Source: Paenibacillus glycinis | Lineage (GTDB): Bacteria > Bacillota > Bacilli > Paenibacillales > Paenibacillaceae | Assembly: GCF_009909185.1 (NCBI RefSeq) | Contig: NZ_JAAAMV010000002.1 | Span: forward strand, 186,001 to 250,000 | DNA length: 64,000 nucleotides | Reading direction: 5' to 3' | In this document: positions 41,840 to 49,985 of the stretch, piece after piece | Layout: the number at the start of each line of letters is the position of its first letter | How positions within the stretch are numbered: position 1 is the first letter of the stretch | The notes under the pieces: generated by a model | The model's database searches: none | Told to the model about the DNA's origin: nothing | What the model saw: only the letters and a program-made list of their open reading frames with translations | Made by a program: the position numbers and the translations under genes

Positions 41840-43096
41840 TCATTGATGAAACGACTTCCAGAACGCCCCTTCCGTGTCGAGGATATTCCCGAACTGCGTG
41901 AACGGAATCGTGAACGTCGGGAACCCAGCCGCGTAAGGCGCGATCTCGTACGGCTGGAAATACAGATGCAGCGCGTTCGCCGTGACGAAGAACGGCTGAT
42001 CGGGCCGGATGCCTTTGTAGGCGTCAGGGAAAACGTACGAATATTGCGGATCTTCTTTGATCTGCTTGCCGACGATATCGCTCAGCACTTTCACGTAGTC
42101 GCTGCCGGGCTTGAACAAGTCCTTGAGCGCGAACATCCGCCCGCTCGTCAAATCGATGATCGCGTAGGTCCTCGTCGGCATCCCGTGCGCCGCCCCGAAG
42201 GGAAAGTTGTAGCCGGTCAGCTCCAGTTCCAGCAGCTGCTGCTTATAGAACCCCACTTCGAAATCGCCGCTGTACGCGTAATCGAGCTGCTGGTTCGCGG
42301 GAATCGGCTTGACCTGGGACATCTCCTTCAGCTTCGCGTTGACGGCGCGCTGCCCCGCCGCATCCGCGATGCCCTCGACCTCCGGATAATAGACGAGGTA
42401 ATCCGGATTCGGCTTGAACTTCAATTCCTTCACCGCGTACGGCGCCTTTAGCGGGATAACGGTGTTCTGCTTCCAGACGATGCGACCGTCGCGGGCCAGG
42501 TACGAGAGCCGCTGATCGATATAGGCTTTAATCAGACCGCCTTCCTCCACCGTCAACGAGCCGCTTCCCTCCGCGCGCGGATAGCCCGGCGCCGGCTTGC
42601 CGCCGAGATCGATGAGATACGTTTGTGTCGCGTCCGACGCGGATGCGAGCCCGTGCTTGTAATCGGAGACGTCGCGATACAGATAATCGGTCAGCCGTTT
42701 GCCGTTCCAATCCGCAATGGCATACCGCGAGCCGATGAACGGCTGATCGGGATCGACCGCGCGGCCGAGGGCGAACCGCCGTTCGCCCAGATCGCGCACG
42801 TCGTTGTATTCCGGCTTGACGATGACCTTCCCCCGTTTGTCGATGACGCCGTAGTCCGAACGGAAATCCTCCGCGACGTTGACGATCGCCCTGCCTTCAC
42901 GAAACGGAAACGCCGACGTATACGCGGGCCGGATCGCGACGGTTCCGCGCTCGTCCATATAGCCGTATTTGCCGGCGGCCTCCTTCTGAAAGGAAAGCAG
43001 CCCGTCGCTAAGCGGGCCTACGTAGGCGTACGCATAGGTCGCGATCGTCCGTCCGTCCTTGCCGATAAGCGCGTATTCGTTGTCCGCGATTTTCAC
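41840..43096 (-). pseudogene. WG-repeat protein, 3' part (frameshifted)
   Basis: A 418-codon fragment from GTG 43096. It starts with WG-type repeats (YGYMDERGTVAIRPAYTSAF, YGVIDKRGKVIVKPEYND). It ends with a DUF3298/RsiV-like domain (about 235-418): YYPEVEGIADAAGQRAVNAK, LTGYNFPFGAAHGMP and IIDLTSGRMFALKDLFKPGS. It has no ribosome binding site of its own and begins inside the 5' part in another frame. The repeat pattern continues directly from the upstream fragment, so it was once one protein. If not expressed it is a relic; a sequencing error at 43171-43183 would also explain it. Confidence 0.8.
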
Positions 43097-44343
43097 GACG
43101 GCTTTGCCTGCGTTGAAGTCGTTCGCGTCCGCGAATCGGGCCGGTATCGCCTCGTTCCCCTGCGCGTCCAGTTAGCCGAGCCGTACCGAGAAGCGCCGCC
43201 TTCGCCGTCGCCCGTCACGTAGAACAGCGCTCTTCCGTCATGCAGATCCGCGATGAACGGATAGGATCGTTTGGTCACGACGGCGCCGTTCTCGTCGATC
43301 AAGCCGAAGCCCTGCGCGTCGATGACGGTCGCCCTTCCCTCGGAGAACGAACCGATGGAATCGTAGACCGGCTTCACCCGATAATCGCCGGATGCGTCGA
43401 TCAAGCCGTATTTTCCATGCTCCGCGACGGCGGCAAGCCCGTTCGGCTGAAAATCCATCGCATCGTCGAACCGAGGGGAGATCGCCATCCTGCCCGAGGC
43501 GTCGATAAAGCCCCAGCGAGTTCCGTCTTTGGTTTTGAGCGAGGCCGGGTATAGGCCTGCGGCGCGCGGAACGCGGTACGGCGCAAACGATAAACGAATC
43601 CGGCGCTCCAGCGCCAGCAGCTCGTCGCGCGACGGCTCCAGGGCGATGCCGAGCGCCCGGTCGACGGATGCCAGCGCGAGCCGCTGCTGTCCGGCGCGAT
43701 GCTGCGCGTCCGCGAGATGGTACCAATAGAACGGATTTCCGGGGGCCAGCCTCGTCAAACGTTCGTGATAGCGGGCGACGACCGGAAAGTAATACCCGTA
43801 CGCGTCCGGCGCGGGCACGAAGTCGCCGTCCGTCCATCTGACGACCTCGACCCGGTACGCGCCGCCGCCGGCATGCGACCAGAGGGCGAGCTCGGCTTTG
43901 CCGTCCAGGCCGGTCGTCGCGTCCGGCATATCCATCGCCTCCATATAATGGCAGCGCAAAACGGAAGAAGCCGTCTCCGCGAATCCCTCGCGGGTCCGCT
44001 CGTAGACCGAAAGCTTCGTCCATCCGGCCTCGTCCCGCCAGCCGACGATCAGATTCGGCGTCCCCGCCCTCGTCACGGGCATCGCAGCAAAATGCGTGAC
44101 GCCGATGCCCTGTCCGTCCGCTCGCCACGCTTCCTGCCATGCGCCGTCCCGGTAGGCTAGCACCAGCAGGCAGAGCCCGCCGCCATGGCGATAGACCGCC
44201 GCGACCTCCGGTATCGCGTCCCCGTCCAGATCCGCCGCGACGACCGCCGCATGCGGGTAAGGCTTGTCGATCATGAACGGCTCCGCGCCGATCGGCAAGC
44301 AAGCCCGTGCCAGCTGCGCCAGCCGCGATTCGTATGCAGCCAT
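43093..44343 (-). pseudogene. WG-repeat protein, 5' part (frameshifted)
   Basis: From ATG 44343 (GGAGG 9 bases upstream), about 416 codons. There is no signal peptide; it starts MAAYESRLAQLARACLPIG, then a FG-GAP-like region (HAAVVAADLDGDAIPEVAAV). A short TPR-like stretch (NPFYWYHLADAQHRAGQQRL) precedes repeats RWGFIDASGRMAISPRFDDA, KYGLIDASGDYRVKPVYDSI and GFGLIDENGAVVTKRSYPF. The last 30 codons (after RYGSANW) are out of frame. The next frame resumes as LDAQGNEAIPARFADANDF, restoring the repeat. Between RYG and LD there are 8 bases where the pattern needs 3, so the change is a net five-base insertion. Confidence 0.8.
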
Positions 44344-44587
44344 CTCCAGCATCCTCCCTCGTATCCCGCATCTTCGCCTAATCGTATGCGGACCTGCGTC
44401 AGATATGCATCGAAGGTAACGCGGATATTCGTTCGGCGCGTATCGGCGCGGGACTCGGAATCGCCGCTCGGGGCAAGATACCGCCGGATGGGCTGGAGCC
44501 CGGGCAAATTCTGCGCCCGCCCGCAGAGCGAACGCGCGCAGCGGTTCCTCGGGCGCGTCTTGCAGCTCGCGATGCCTGCCCGACGTT
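44344..44587. other. Non-coding stretch upstream of the WG-repeat gene
   Basis: With the hairpin that follows, 348 bases separate the WG-repeat start from the Rieske gene end. No convincing open frame, promoter pair or repeat was found in this part. Confidence 0.4.
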
Positions 44588-44631
44588 AAAAGCGGCCCGA
44601 AGCATGAAATTTCATGCTTCGGGCCGCTTTT
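44588..44631. terminator. Perfect 44-base inverted-repeat terminator
   Basis: Two 22-base arms meet at AAATTT (44607-44612) with no unpaired loop, ending in AAAA and TTTT. It terminates the Rieske gene (stop at 44692, minus strand). The length and perfection are unusual for a simple terminator. Confidence 0.9.
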
Positions 44632-44691
44632 TGGTCGCGTCGGCGCTTCATGGTTTCGCGCGATTCGCCAAATGGATCGCACGCATCGGAC

Positions 44692-45669
44692 TTAACCGTA
44701 GATGACCCCCCACCTGACGCCTCGTTCCTTGAGATAGCTGCGGTAGGCGATGCTGATCCGGTCCGACCTGAGATGCATCTCCAGCTGCAGGTCGAGCGGC
44801 AGCTCCTCCGGCTTCTGATTCTCCAGCACTTCGACATCCTGCTTGAAGATCAGCTCCTGATACGAGACGAACGCCTGCGTATCGACGTCGAAATTGCTCG
44901 TGACCAGAAAATAAGCGGCGGAACGGCGCTCTTCGTTCGGCTGGACGCATAATTGGATGGATACGACGTCGCCCGTCTCGGTGTCGGTCTTCGTGAATTT
45001 CACGCAGACCGGACTTAAAATTTCGTAAACGTAGCGGTATTGGACCTCTCTCCCTCTGCCGTCGCCGTTCGGCTGCATGATCAGGATGTCGTCCGATACG
45101 CCTCTGCCGTCGATCCAGTGCACGTCATGATCGGAGATGTACGGATGCTCCGGCGCTCCCAGATACCCTTCGTGGAGAAAAGCCAAGTGGCTGACATCCA
45201 GAAAATTCTCGATCAACCTCGGAGCGGCCGCCTTCACGCCGTAGGGTCCCATGGTCGCATGCAGCCGGAGGGCACCAGATTCGACCTCGGGGTATATAGG
45301 GAAACGGCCGTCCGAACGAAGCAGCCGGACCCAGACGAGGCCGTACCGTTCCTCGCAGCCGAACGCTTGGGTATGCGCCTTGGGCGGAATGACGCGGGCC
45401 GGATCGAGCTGCGGAATTTTAACGCATTGTCCGCCGCGGTCGTATTCCCAGCCATGGTACGGACAGACGATGCAATCGCCTTTCCGCTTGCCCAAGGAAA
45501 GCGGCGCGCCGCGATGCACGCAGACGTCCTTCAAGGCATGTACGCCGCCCTCCGAGCGGAACACGACGACGTATTCGCCCGCGACCGTCACTTTCAGCAG
45601 CTGTTCCTTCAACTCGGCCGACAGGCAGACGGGCAGCCATTCTTGCGCAAGAACGGGGTCTTCGATCAA
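44692..45669 (-). CDS. Rieske-type aromatic-ring-hydroxylating oxygenase, large subunit
   Basis: A 325-residue oxygenase. The Rieske 2Fe-2S site is CVHRGAPLSLGKRKG then CPYHGWEYD (CxH...CxxH). The catalytic iron ligands are in NFLDVSHLAFLHEG (about residue 165-178). The family hydroxylates or demethylates aromatic and other substrates using electrons from a separate reductase, which is not next to it. The start is TTG at 45669, 9 bases after GGGAGG. A promoter (45730-45758) lies downstream of the more distant in-frame ATG (45849), which is therefore excluded. It is probably monocistronic and ends at a strong hairpin. Confidence 0.87.
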   Translation of the reverse strand: MIEDPVLAQEWLPVCLSAELKEQLLKVTVAGEYVVVFRSEGGVHALKDVCVHRGAPLSLGKRKGDCIVCPYHGWEYDRGGQCVKIPQLDPARVIPPKAHTQAFGCEERYGLVWVRLLRSDGRFPIYPEVESGALRLHATMGPYGVKAAAPRLIENFLDVSHLAFLHEGYLGAPEHPYISDHDVHWIDGRGVSDDILIMQPNGDGRGREVQYRYVYEILSPVCVKFTKTDTETGDVVSIQLCVQPNEERRSAAYFLVTSNFDVDTQAFVSYQELIFKQDVEVLENQKPEELPLDLQLEMHLRSDRISIAYRSYLKERGVRWGVIYG

Positions 45670-45729
45670 GCTTGTTCGCCTCCCTCGCAGGCCATTGAAT
45701 CGTTCGATTTTCCGACTTTGGTTGAGCTT

Positions 45730-45758
45730 AGTATAAGGAGGCTTTTCGAATCCGTCAA
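45730..45758 (-). promoter_or_regulatory. Sigma-A-like promoter of the Rieske oxygenase gene
   Basis: TTGACG (45758-45753) and TATACT (45735-45730) on the minus strand with a 17-base spacer. Transcription would start near 45723. Confidence 0.8.
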
Positions 45759-45824
45759 CATCCTGCGTTACAGATATGTCATATAACCTAACGTGAATAG
45801 ACAATCGTTGTGCATGATATACAA

Positions 45825-45867
45825 AAAACCCGTTCTCGGCTGAAGACATGCCGCGGGAACGGGTTTT
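45825..45867 (-). terminator. Intrinsic terminator after the pentapeptide-repeat gene
   Basis: AAAACCCGTTC (45825-45835) pairs with GAACGGGTTTT (45857-45867). On the minus strand it ends in a T-run. Confidence 0.85.
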
Positions 45868-45917
45868 GGCTCATTATAACTTCGTCATGATTGAACAGCG
45901 ATCTACTATCGGCGCAG

Positions 45918-46511
45918 CTAGTCTTCGCCCAGAATAATATCCATGTTATACAGCAGCGACAAGGCTTCCGGCAGCATGAACGTCGCCTGCGAGATCCGGT
46001 TTTGGCTCGGATCGATCCGGTAGTTGGACGCATGCGACAGATCGGCGCCGCTCAAATCGGTGTCGCCGAACAGGCTTTCGCTGAAATCCGTCGACCGCAG
46101 GTCCGCCCGGTTCAGCTTCGCCTCCCGAAAATCCACGTCCCTGGCCAGGCAGTTGCGAAAGACGCTCTGCGGCAGATCCAATCCGATGAAAGTCGAATGG
46201 TTCAGCGTGCAGTCCTCGAACTTCAGCAGCGCGGGCACGCTGATTCTCGGCCATTCCCCTTCGCTCCAATTGACGCCGACCGCCTTGGATTGCATGAAGC
46301 TGGCATGGGAGAAGTCGCTGTCCACGATTTTGATGCCGTTCAGATCGCAACGGACGAAGCTGCAGCCCGACAATTTGCAGTCCGTGAACACCGTCTCGCT
46401 CAGGACGCAGTCCGTGAACACGCAATCGTAGAACCGGACGGACGTAAGCGTCTCGCCCGTAAATCGCAGGTCGTTAAACTTCTCGTCGTAATACTCGGTC
46501 TCGGTGAACAT
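45918..46511 (-). CDS. Pentapeptide-repeat protein (Qnr/McbG-like)
   Basis: A 197-residue protein built of A(D/N)LXX-like pentapeptides: SVRFYDCVFTDCVLSETVFT, CKLSGCSFVRCDLNGIKIVD, and ADLRSTDFSESLFGDTDLSG. Proteins of this size and shape include Qnr and McbG, which protect DNA gyrase by mimicking DNA. Without a structure that role is only a possibility; a general scaffold is equally plausible. The ATG lies 4 bases after the stop of the upstream gene, so these genes form an operon. Confidence 0.8.
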   Translation of the reverse strand: MFTETEYYDEKFNDLRFTGETLTSVRFYDCVFTDCVLSETVFTDCKLSGCSFVRCDLNGIKIVDSDFSHASFMQSKAVGVNWSEGEWPRISVPALLKFEDCTLNHSTFIGLDLPQSVFRNCLARDVDFREAKLNRADLRSTDFSESLFGDTDLSGADLSHASNYRIDPSQNRISQATFMLPEALSLLYNMDIILGED

Positions 46512-46515
46512 CGGA

Positions 46516-46983
46516 TCAATTCCTTTCCGTTGCGGAGATGTAGAGCGTTAGGATGTCGTCGCGATAATCGATGAATGCCTTGGAGAGGGCGCTGTACGCT
46601 TTTGCATGCATCGACGGGTCTTGAAACAAACGGTTGCCTTGGCTGTCGTATACGATCATTCCATGCTCGTCGGCCGAACAGTACAAATAATCGTCGCAGA
46701 ACAACCGACCGCGCTCGATCGGGAAGGTTGCGACCGGATCGCCGGTGCGCGTCGTAGCTTCTGAACAGTTGCCGGCGCCGCAATCCATCTCTTCTGTACA
46801 AATGGTATACAAAAGCGATTGCGACCGAACGTCCGTCTTGAGCTCCCAGAGACGCCCGCTTGCCGTTAAGACGTAACAGCCATGCGGCTCCGATTCGGAC
46901 GGGGCGAGCGCGATGATCGTTTCGTTCAATTTCCATTCCGAACGGATGTATTGAAAAGCAAAGCCGGATTCCGTCATGCTCAT
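46516..46983 (-). CDS. Hypothetical protein
   Basis: About 155 residues, MSMTESGFAFQYIRSEWKL at the start, with no membrane segment or signal peptide. It looks like a small beta-rich protein (ETIIALAPSESEPHGCYVLT, GRLWELKTDVRSQSLLYTI, RLFCDDYLYCSADEHGMIV), with four Cys spread through the middle. I do not recognise a family. The start ATG overlaps the stop of the upstream gene (ATGA), and the pentapeptide-repeat gene follows closely, so the three are one transcript. Confidence 0.65.
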   Translation of the reverse strand: MSMTESGFAFQYIRSEWKLNETIIALAPSESEPHGCYVLTASGRLWELKTDVRSQSLLYTICTEEMDCGAGNCSEATTRTGDPVATFPIERGRLFCDDYLYCSADEHGMIVYDSQGNRLFQDPSMHAKAYSALSKAFIDYRDDILTLYISATERN

Positions 46984-47282
46984 GCCTTCCTCCAATCGCT
47001 CATCTCCGCAAGCTCAATAACAGCCCCGGATGCTTGGAGCAGATGCCCGTATCGGGCACGGTCGGGATCGCTTCGATAGCGTTCGAACGCCTGCCTGTTC
47101 GGGAACCAGACCAAATGCACTTCCCGCAGCCGGTCCGCGGTACAGAGCCTTCGTTCCAACCTTGCCCCGTGCCGCTCGAGAAGCGGAAGCACGGCTTCTT
47201 CGTAAGCATTGTACATCTCGATCCCGCACGCCGTCAGATTCGCGGTCATGACGAGCAGCAAGCCCGTTTCGGCTGCCTCCAT
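46980..47282 (-). CDS. Small ferredoxin-fold (DUF1330/ABM-like) protein
   Basis: A 100-residue protein; its pattern is strand-helix-strand twice: LLLVMTANLTACGIEMYNAY, VLPLLERHGARLERRL, EVHLVWFPNRQAFERYRSD and LLQASGAVIELAEMSDW. This resembles the dimeric alpha/beta barrel fold of DUF1330 or antibiotic-biosynthesis monooxygenase-like proteins. Function is unassigned. GGAAGGAG lies about 10 bases before the ATG. It begins the small operon with the hypothetical and pentapeptide-repeat genes. Confidence 0.7.
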   Translation of the reverse strand: MEAAETGLLLVMTANLTACGIEMYNAYEEAVLPLLERHGARLERRLCTADRLREVHLVWFPNRQAFERYRSDPDRARYGHLLQASGAVIELAEMSDWRKA

Positions 47283-47512
47283 GGCGAACGACTCCTTCCG
47301 TTATCCATCTTCCATTCCAATCTAGCATGCGATCCATAGCCCTCGAGCACGCTTAGCGCATCGATCCACCCATAAGACAGAGATTGACAGCCATTACGAA
47401 ACGTTACGTGCAGCAGCGGGAAACTGTTCTTCTTGACCAGGTCCCGGCCATTCTTCATCGCGCCCGCGTTCGGCGCCAAGCTGTCGACATAAACTTCGGT
47501 TATGGATGTCAT
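47246..47512 (-). pseudogene. Remnant of a SWIM zinc-finger protein (N-terminus only)
   Basis: The first 37 codons (ITEVYVDSLAPNAGAMKNGR, DLVKKNSFPLLHV) closely resemble the start of SWIM zinc-finger family proteins of Paenibacillaceae, as I remember them. After that the frame continues with unrelated sequence to 88 codons and overlaps the next gene. A GAGGT site precedes the ATG. No zinc-finger part is present, so this is probably a degraded relic of a once longer gene. I am fairly but not fully sure of the family. Confidence 0.5.
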
Positions 47513-47618
47513 CGTCTACCTCGCATGAATTATGGGATACTTCCTTACTTCCACGCGATGCCGCTTTTTTCCTGTCCTTCACGTAAAATCCATCTTCTCC
47601 CCCGCCGCTCCCGAACGC

Positions 47619-47661
47619 CAAAAAGCCGTGCTCCCCGCGGATTGCCCCGGGAAGAACGGCT
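47619..47661 (-). terminator. Intrinsic terminator after the HD/MOSC pair
   Basis: On the minus strand AGCCGT (47661-47656) pairs with ACGGCT (47629-47624). An internal GC-rich stem lies between them, followed by TTTTT (47623-47619). Confidence 0.7.
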
Positions 47662-47739
47662 GCTTGGCAGATGAATGGGCTGGCTGCCGCGAATAACCGA
47701 ATCGAATAGAACCGCGGACACCGATAGACGCCGTCGGCG

Positions 47740-48159
47740 CTAGCCTCTCTCCAATCGTTCGAGCGCGCGACGGTATTTCCCGAGCCGATCGATATCCGCC
47801 GGCGCGGGATCCCCGATTCGCGAGAGATCCATGTTTTCTTGAATATCCGCGATCTTGACGTTCCGCGCGATTGGATCTGCCTTCGCCCTGTCGACGAATT
47901 CGTCGTAGCTCTCCGCCGCGTGCCTCGTCAACGCCCGAACTGCGGCTACGATAGCCGCGGAGAACCCGTACTCCGTCAACTGCTCGAAGGTTACGTCCGA
48001 ATCCTCCACGGTATCGTGCAGGACCGCGACGATCTTCTCGTCCATCGTCTTTACCCTGTTCATGACCGCCAGCGGATGCAGGATATACGGATGTCCGCCC
48101 TTATCCAGCTGGCCTTCGTGGGCTTCCAGCGCTACGGCTATCGCTCGTTCGATGTTCAT
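47740..48159 (-). CDS. HD-domain (SpoT/MESH1-like) phosphohydrolase
   Basis: A 139-residue single-domain protein. H residues of the HD fold are seen in ALEAHEGQLDKGGHPYILHP and the central HDTVEDSDVTFEQL, with the later NVKIADIQENMDL. These are the motifs of (p)ppGpp hydrolase domains (SpoT HD, MESH1), but short bacterial homologues have diverse substrates. The ATG at 48159 overlaps the end of the MOSC gene by four bases. Longer in-frame extensions through the MOSC gene are non-coding. Confidence 0.82.
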   Translation of the reverse strand: MNIERAIAVALEAHEGQLDKGGHPYILHPLAVMNRVKTMDEKIVAVLHDTVEDSDVTFEQLTEYGFSAAIVAAVRALTRHAAESYDEFVDRAKADPIARNVKIADIQENMDLSRIGDPAPADIDRLGKYRRALERLERG

Positions 48160-48902
48160 TCCCCGCCGTCCTCCGCTTCGCTCTCCGCTATCCATTCCAC
48201 CTGGTCGCCGAGCCGGATTCGGCCGGTCCGGACCACGGAAGCGTACACGCCGAAATGATTGCCGAAGGATTGGTTCACCTGCTTGAGCAGGGACGGATCT
48301 TTCGCGCGGGTGTCGGGGTCCATCGTAATCATGACGCAGCGTTCGCAGCGGCTGTCCACCCGCAGCCGCACGTCGCCGATTGCGAGCGTCCGTCCGAGCC
48401 ACTCTTCTTCGTCCGGCGCGCCGCCCGCGAGCGTTACGACGAAGTTGCCGCGGAACCGGCGTTGGTCCACGTCTTTGCCCCACAGCTCCGCAAGCCTGCG
48501 TATCGAGGCGTCGGTCACGAGCAGCAGGCTCCCTTCGTCGACCGACATCAGCTGGGAATGCTCCGGATGAGGTTCCTTCAAACGCGACATCGAGATAGGC
48601 GTCGAGGTCAGCTTCTGGATGTCGCCCAGCAGGTCGTCGTTCCAGCCGAAAGTTCGCCCGTCCGCTCCCGTGACGCGAATCTCCCCATTGTCGTAGCGGG
48701 CTTGATAGGCGAGCATGTCCGGGATATTCCGGGCGGTCACGAACTTGTTCCAGCCTGCCTTGGTCTCGTCGTAGAAGGCGCCGATCCGGTCGCCGAGCAT
48801 GCCATGCGGCTCGAGATCGCAATGCTCCAGCCGTTCTCCGCCGAACGATTTGACCGGAAAGCGGTTGATTTCGCTGATATGTCCCAGGGTTGCTTGCATC
48901 AT
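48156..48902 (-). CDS. MOSC-domain protein
   Basis: A 248-residue protein with an N-terminal beta-barrel domain (GHISEINRFPVKSFGGERLE, HGMLGDRIGAFYDE) and a C-terminal MOSC domain. The conserved Cys is in RVDSRCERCVMITMDPDT; RRFRGNFVVTL precedes it and SFGNHFGVYASVVRTGRI follows. MOSC proteins carry sulfur for molybdenum cofactor-type chemistry or for detoxification of N-hydroxylated compounds. Whether it serves the xdh-type enzyme in this window is unknown. GGAGG lies upstream of the ATG. It overlaps the HD gene and is divergent from the LysR gene. Confidence 0.87.
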   Translation of the reverse strand: MMQATLGHISEINRFPVKSFGGERLEHCDLEPHGMLGDRIGAFYDETKAGWNKFVTARNIPDMLAYQARYDNGEIRVTGADGRTFGWNDDLLGDIQKLTSTPISMSRLKEPHPEHSQLMSVDEGSLLLVTDASIRRLAELWGKDVDQRRFRGNFVVTLAGGAPDEEEWLGRTLAIGDVRLRVDSRCERCVMITMDPDTRAKDPSLLKQVNQSFGNHFGVYASVVRTGRIRLGDQVEWIAESEAEDGGE

Positions 48903-49061
48903 TTATTCCTCCAGACCGGTATGGATCCACGATAAACTTTCTTGGCCTTCCAACGCAAGCGCCGCCGTCCCCGATCGCGAGGCCATCGCCCCTTAAGATA
49001 GATATTTCAAATCGAATCGTCTATAATCATTGGCATACAAAATGACCGGAGGTTATCGCTC

Positions 49062-49982
49062 ATGGAGCTTAGACAGCTGGAATATTTTCACGCGATTTGC
49101 GGCGAGCTTCACTTTACGCGCGCGGCGGACAAGCTCGGCATCTCGCAGCCGACGCTCAGCCACCAGATCAAGTCGCTGGAGGACGAGATCGGAACCCCCC
49201 TGTTCGACCGGATCGGCAAGCGGATCGCCTTGACCGAGGCGGGCTCCGTCCTGAAGTCGCATGCGGCCGTGATCTTCGGCGCGCTTCGCAGCGCGAAGGA
49301 TCAGATCGAGGAGCTGCACGACGGAGAACGGGGCTCCTTGTCCATCGGCTCGCTGCCGGGCGAGCTCAATCACCTGGTCGCCTCGCAGCTGGTGGAGTAC
49401 AACAAGCATTTTCCGAAGATCCGGATCAAGATCGTCGCCGCCGAGGATGTCGCCGAGAAGGTGATCCATAACGAGCTGGACGCGGCCGTCACGCTGCTTC
49501 CGGTGGACGAAGAACGGCTATCGGCGATCCCGCTCTACGACGAACAATTTTATTTGACGGTGTCCCGCGACCATCCGCTCGCGGAGGAGACGTCCATCCC
49601 GTTCGCCGACGTGCAGGAGCTGCCCGTCATCTGGTTTCCCCAGGACCACAAATGCCGGCAGCTGATCGAGGCGACCTGCAGAACGACCGGCTTCGTCTTG
49701 AATCCGATCATCGAGACCAACACGATCGAGTCGATCATGAACCTGGTGAAATCCGGCGCAGGCGTCAGCATTTTATCGAAATCGCTCATTCAGCTGTACA
49801 ACGACGGCCATGTCCGGGCGATTCCGATCGTCGATCCCGTCCTGCACCGGCAAGTCGTGATCATCTACAACCGGGACAAGTTTCTGAGCCGCTCGGTCAG
49901 GGCGTTCATCGATTTGCTCGGGCAATTCGTGGAAGATCACCACATCCGGGAAGGCCTGTTCGCGAATGGCTCCGGCGCTTAA
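49062..49982 (+). CDS. LysR-family transcriptional regulator (CynR-like)
   Basis: A 306-residue regulator: LysR helix-turn-helix (MELRQLEYFHAICGELHFTRAADKLGISQPTLSHQIKSLE, split in natural order) in the first 60 residues, then an effector domain (about 90-290) with PGELNHLVASQLVEYNKHFP and GAGVSILSKSLIQ. The first 60 residues are close to the CynR/CysL group. It sits divergent from the MOSC gene and converges with msrAB only three bases away. It may control the MOSC/HD pair, but no LysR box could be confirmed. Confidence 0.88.
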   Translation: MELRQLEYFHAICGELHFTRAADKLGISQPTLSHQIKSLEDEIGTPLFDRIGKRIALTEAGSVLKSHAAVIFGALRSAKDQIEELHDGERGSLSIGSLPGELNHLVASQLVEYNKHFPKIRIKIVAAEDVAEKVIHNELDAAVTLLPVDEERLSAIPLYDEQFYLTVSRDHPLAEETSIPFADVQELPVIWFPQDHKCRQLIEATCRTTGFVLNPIIETNTIESIMNLVKSGAGVSILSKSLIQLYNDGHVRAIPIVDPVLHRQVVIIYNRDKFLSRSVRAFIDLLGQFVEDHHIREGLFANGSGA

Positions 49983-49985
49983 GCG

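Noticed and set aside
45670-45849. ATG start for the Rieske protein at 45849
   Set aside because: The promoter (45730-45758) lies downstream of it; TTG 45669 has the ribosome binding site.
48160-48930. In-frame upstream extension of the HD-domain gene
   Set aside because: It overlaps the MOSC gene in another frame and its translation is Arg-rich noise; the ATG at 48159 is the natural start.
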